Shown piece after piece: positions 61,851 through 64,000 of a DNA stretch of 64,000 bases. Made by a program: the position numbers and the translations under genes. The stretch covers positions 372,001-436,000 of the forward strand of contig NZ_FNIB01000001.1 in assembly GCF_900103805.1 (NCBI RefSeq), in the 5' to 3' direction. Position 1 is the stretch's first letter. Each line of letters begins with the position of its first letter. The notes beneath the pieces are model-generated. The model was not told the origin of the DNA, ran no database searches, and was given only the letters and a program-made list of their open reading frames with translations. The stretch is from Cryobacterium flavum (GTDB lineage: Bacteria; Actinomycetota; Actinomycetes; Actinomycetales; Microbacteriaceae).

Positions 61851-62771
61851 CTAACTCGTCAACACGACGTTGAGCGGGGTCTCGCCGCGCAGCATCCGCT
61901 CGATTTGCGCGCGCACTAGGCGGGCCATGCGCGGCAGCATGGCGCTCGACGCGCCGCCGACGTGCGGGGTGATGAGCACATTCGGCAGTGCGAAGAGCGG
62001 ATGCCCCTCCGGCAGCGGTTCGGGGCTGGTCACGTCGAGGGCGAGCCTGAGGCGGCCGCTGCTCGCATGCGCGAGCAGCGCTTCCGTGTCGGCGACCGCA
62101 CCGCGAGCGATGTTCACGAGCAGGCTTCCGTCACGCATTTGGGCCAGGAATGCATCGTCAACCAGGTTCGTCGTCTCGGCCGTGAGCGGAACACCGACGA
62201 CCACAATATCGGCCTGGGGCAGGAGTTCGGGCAGGGACTCGAAGCCGTAGATGTTGCCGCGCTCGTCACTGCGAGCCGTGCGGGCGACGCGGATCACCGT
62301 GGTTTCGAAGGCGAGCAGCCGACTCTCGATAGCGTGGCCGACACCGCCGTAGCCGAGCAGCAGCACGGTGCGGTCGGCGAGGCTGGCGTGCTGCGCGGGC
62401 GCCCACTCGCCGGCGTCCGCGGCGCGCACGAAATCGGGAATGCCGCGCTGCGAGGCCAGGATGAGGGCGAGGGTGAGTTCGGCCGTGGAGGTTTCATGCA
62501 CGCTCGCGGCGTTCGCGAACACGTGCCCGGCAGGCAGTACCCGGTCGACGCCGTCGTAGCCGATGGACTGGCTCTGCACCAAACCGGCATCGACGCCGGC
62601 GAGATGCGCGAGCCGGTCGGTCTTACCCATGTACGGCGTGACAACGAGGTCGAACCGGGGTCGTGGCGACGGTCCGTCGAGCGCCCACTCCACTACCTCA
62701 ACGCCGTCGGGCAGTTCCCCGACCGCCTCGCGCAGTACGGAGTCGGGCAGGCTGACCAGCAGTGAGTTCAT
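61851..62771 (-). CDS. D-2-hydroxyacid dehydrogenase
   Basis: 306 residues. The Rossmann motif is LGYGGVGHAIE, the catalytic Arg is in NIARGAVADTEALL, Glu follows in DVTSPEPLP and His in ITPHVGG. It reduces 2-oxoacids to D-2-hydroxyacids or the reverse. The ATG is 6 nt from TAGGCT (62778-62783, minus), leaderless. A triple-palindrome repeat lies just upstream. Confidence 0.85.
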   Translation of the reverse strand: MNSLLVSLPDSVLREAVGELPDGVEVVEWALDGPSPRPRFDLVVTPYMGKTDRLAHLAGVDAGLVQSQSIGYDGVDRVLPAGHVFANAASVHETSTAELTLALILASQRGIPDFVRAADAGEWAPAQHASLADRTVLLLGYGGVGHAIESRLLAFETTVIRVARTARSDERGNIYGFESLPELLPQADIVVVGVPLTAETTNLVDDAFLAQMRDGSLLVNIARGAVADTEALLAHASSGRLRLALDVTSPEPLPEGHPLFALPNVLITPHVGGASSAMLPRMARLVRAQIERMLRGETPLNVVLTS

Positions 62772-62801
62772 CTCCCGAGCCTACTTTGCCCCGCTCTCTC
62801 T

Positions 62802-62873
62802 GGACGGGGCCCAGGCCCCGTCCCCGGGCCCAGTTTATAAACTGGGCCCACGGACGGGGCCTGGGCCCGTCCC
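62802..62873. repeat. 72-bp triple-palindrome element, copy 2
   Basis: It matches the element at 50071 nearly base for base, including the CCCAGTTTATAAACTGGG core. Here it lies between the EamA gene stop and the dehydrogenase promoter on the minus strand, so it may terminate eamA. Confidence 0.85.
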
Positions 62874-62875
62874 GG

Positions 62876-63781
62876 TTAAAGCCCTCGCCTCGCGGTGTCG
62901 AGCACGGGCTGGGGCGCCAGCGGGCGGGACGGCCGCAGCGTGCTCAGCGCCACACCCGCGAACACGATCACGCCGCCGACGAGCTGCGGCGTGGTCAGCT
63001 GGGCGCCGAGCACGACGGCGATGACCACCGTGAACACCGTGATCAGGTTGAGAAACAGGCCGGCCCGAATCGGCGGAATGCTCTTGAGCGCAGCGTTCCA
63101 CAGCACGTAGGAGCCGATCGAGGGAAAAATCGCGATGAAGATCACGGCCCAGCCGATGGCGGCATCCGCTGGCCAGCGCACCCCACCGAGCAAGGCGACC
63201 GGCGCGAGCAGCACCGCGACGAAGGTGCCTTGCAGGGCCGTGGCCGTGATCGGCGGCACTGGCAGCCCGCGACCGACGATCGTATAGAGGCTCCACACCA
63301 CGATCGCGCCAACCATGAGCAGGTCGCCCGTGTTGGGTGTGCGCGTGAAAACGGATGCGATCGCACCGTTGGTGATGATCAGCACCACTCCCACCAGCCC
63401 CAGCGCCAGCCCGGCAATACCTCGCCAGCCGATGCGTTCGCGCAGCAGAACCGCCGCGAGCACCACCATCACGGCCGGATTCGCGGCGTTGATGAGCGAC
63501 GCGGATTGCGGCGTCGTGTACTGCAGGGCGGTGTAGAGCAGCAGATTGTAGCCGCCAACGCCGAGGGCTGCGAGTAGCAGCAGCCGGGGCCAGTGGCGTA
63601 GTACCCGGGCCCAGTTCGGGCGCTCGACCACTTGGGCGAGGATCAGCAGCGGAATGCAGGCGAGCAGCCAGCGCAGCCAGGTTAGCTCAACGGGGGAGAG
63701 GGTCTGCACGGCGATTCCGCCGACGATGTAGTTGCCGGCCCAGAGCAGGGTGGCGACGATGAGGGCAATGGTGGCCTTCAT
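62876..63781 (-). CDS. EamA-family drug/metabolite transporter
   Basis: 301 residues with ten hydrophobic segments in two EamA repeats. MKATIALIVATLLWAGNYIVGG at the start, LINAANPAVMVVLAAVLLRE in the first repeat and the second repeat near LNLITVFTVVIAVVLG are typical. ATG 63781 begins the conserved membrane domain; a longer frame upstream has no support. The exported substrate is unknown. Confidence 0.82.
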   Translation of the reverse strand: MKATIALIVATLLWAGNYIVGGIAVQTLSPVELTWLRWLLACIPLLILAQVVERPNWARVLRHWPRLLLLAALGVGGYNLLLYTALQYTTPQSASLINAANPAVMVVLAAVLLRERIGWRGIAGLALGLVGVVLIITNGAIASVFTRTPNTGDLLMVGAIVVWSLYTIVGRGLPVPPITATALQGTFVAVLLAPVALLGGVRWPADAAIGWAVIFIAIFPSIGSYVLWNAALKSIPPIRAGLFLNLITVFTVVIAVVLGAQLTTPQLVGGVIVFAGVALSTLRPSRPLAPQPVLDTARRGL

Positions 63782-63869
63782 GCGCGCGTTCGGGTGGTGA
63801 GAGTGGTCATGACCTGCCTGGTGTTCGAAGAGGGTCTGCCCTTCGACCCTAGCTCGTCCCGCGCTGGCC

Positions 63870-63929
63870 CTCAGTGGACAACTTCGAGGGGTGTCGATCG
63901 CGCCGCACCCCTCGAAGTTGTCCACTGAG
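63870..63929 (-). terminator. strong inverted repeat after the gene at the window end
   Basis: A 24-bp perfect inverted repeat (arms 63870-63893 and 63906-63929) with a 12-nt loop starts 10 bp after the stop of the partial gene, on the minus strand. It is probably a terminator. It lies far enough from eamA not to be its operator. Confidence 0.6.
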
Positions 63930-63938
63930 CACCCGAAC

Positions 63939-64000
63939 TCAGCGCGGGGCGGTGGCCTCGACGATCGCGATCTCGCGGGTGGCGGTCTCGCGGTTGCGTT
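63939..64000 (-). CDS. C-terminal end of an unidentified gene (partial)
   Basis: The minus strand encodes RNRETATREIAIVEATAPR and a TGA at 63939-63941. The rest of the gene is outside the window, and the 19 residues do not identify a family. Confidence 0.45.
   Translation of the reverse strand, partial: RNRETATREIAIVEATAPR

Noticed and set aside
63870..63929. Insertion-sequence terminal repeats
   Set aside because: The arms are only 12 bp apart with no gene between them, so they form a hairpin, not element ends.

Overview
High-GC, gene-dense chromosomal DNA from an actinomycete, most likely a member of the Microbacteriaceae. The evidence is the coproporphyrin-dependent haem pathway (CgoX, CpfC, ChdC), a single-chain alpha2-type glycyl-tRNA synthetase, an actinobacterial Holin-X/DUF3618 pair, many leaderless genes (a TAnnnT -10 box 6-7 nt before the start codon) and a very frequent GCATCCG/CGGATGC word. 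The genus cannot be fixed from the sequence alone. No rRNA, tRNA, CRISPR array, prophage or intact insertion sequence was seen.

Layout. 1-1602: end of a polyol dehydrogenase plus xylB. 1605-5321: PIG-V-like mannosyltransferase, and cstA with its small YbdD partner. 5485-8038: glyS and a zinc alcohol dehydrogenase. 8084-19641: haem cluster, with hemA divergent from hemE-cgoX-(three small envelope genes)-chdC-cpfC-hemC-hemD-hemB-hemL. It encodes every step from glutamyl-tRNA to haem b. 19778-24094: a small hypothetical gene and a very large secreted propeller/LamG/PKD protein. 24228-26706: a scar zone holding decayed gene fragments and a frameshifted DUF222/HNH gene. 26707-28442: ABC exporter. 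28516-34350: mixed metabolic genes (a frameshifted cysteine-desulfurase-like gene, trhO, PEBP, esterase, LysE-type exporter, thioesterase, SRPBCC). 34422-39814: FAD oxidoreductase and a surface 5'-nucleotidase fused to a choice-of-anchor I domain, preceded by a three-unit PHO-box-like direct repeat. 39920-44633: LysR regulator divergent from bifunctional putA.

44840-50049 is an oleA-oleBC-oleD locus for head-to-head condensation of fatty acyl-CoAs into long-chain olefins. The hydrolase (OleB) and ligase-like (OleC) parts are fused, and a cluster of crossing inverted repeats lies between oleA and oleBC. 50156-51961: two YtrA-type GntR regulators flanking a membrane protein. 52133-55732: fetB-like permease, Lrp regulator, an arginine-dihydrolase-like gene and rocD, together a plausible arginine-to-ornithine-to-glutamate-semialdehyde route. 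55923-61843: CE7 esterase, a leaderless antitoxin/Doc pair, lldR-lldD with its operator, dienelactone hydrolase and an orphan solute-binding protein. 61851-64000: 2-hydroxyacid dehydrogenase, EamA transporter and the end of one more gene.

A 72-bp triple-palindrome element occurs twice (50071 and 62802). Arginine (Lrp, dihydrolase, RocD) and proline (PutA) breakdown converge on glutamate semialdehyde, and glutamate feeds the haem cluster through the C5 route, so several parts of the window connect metabolically. That connection is inference.
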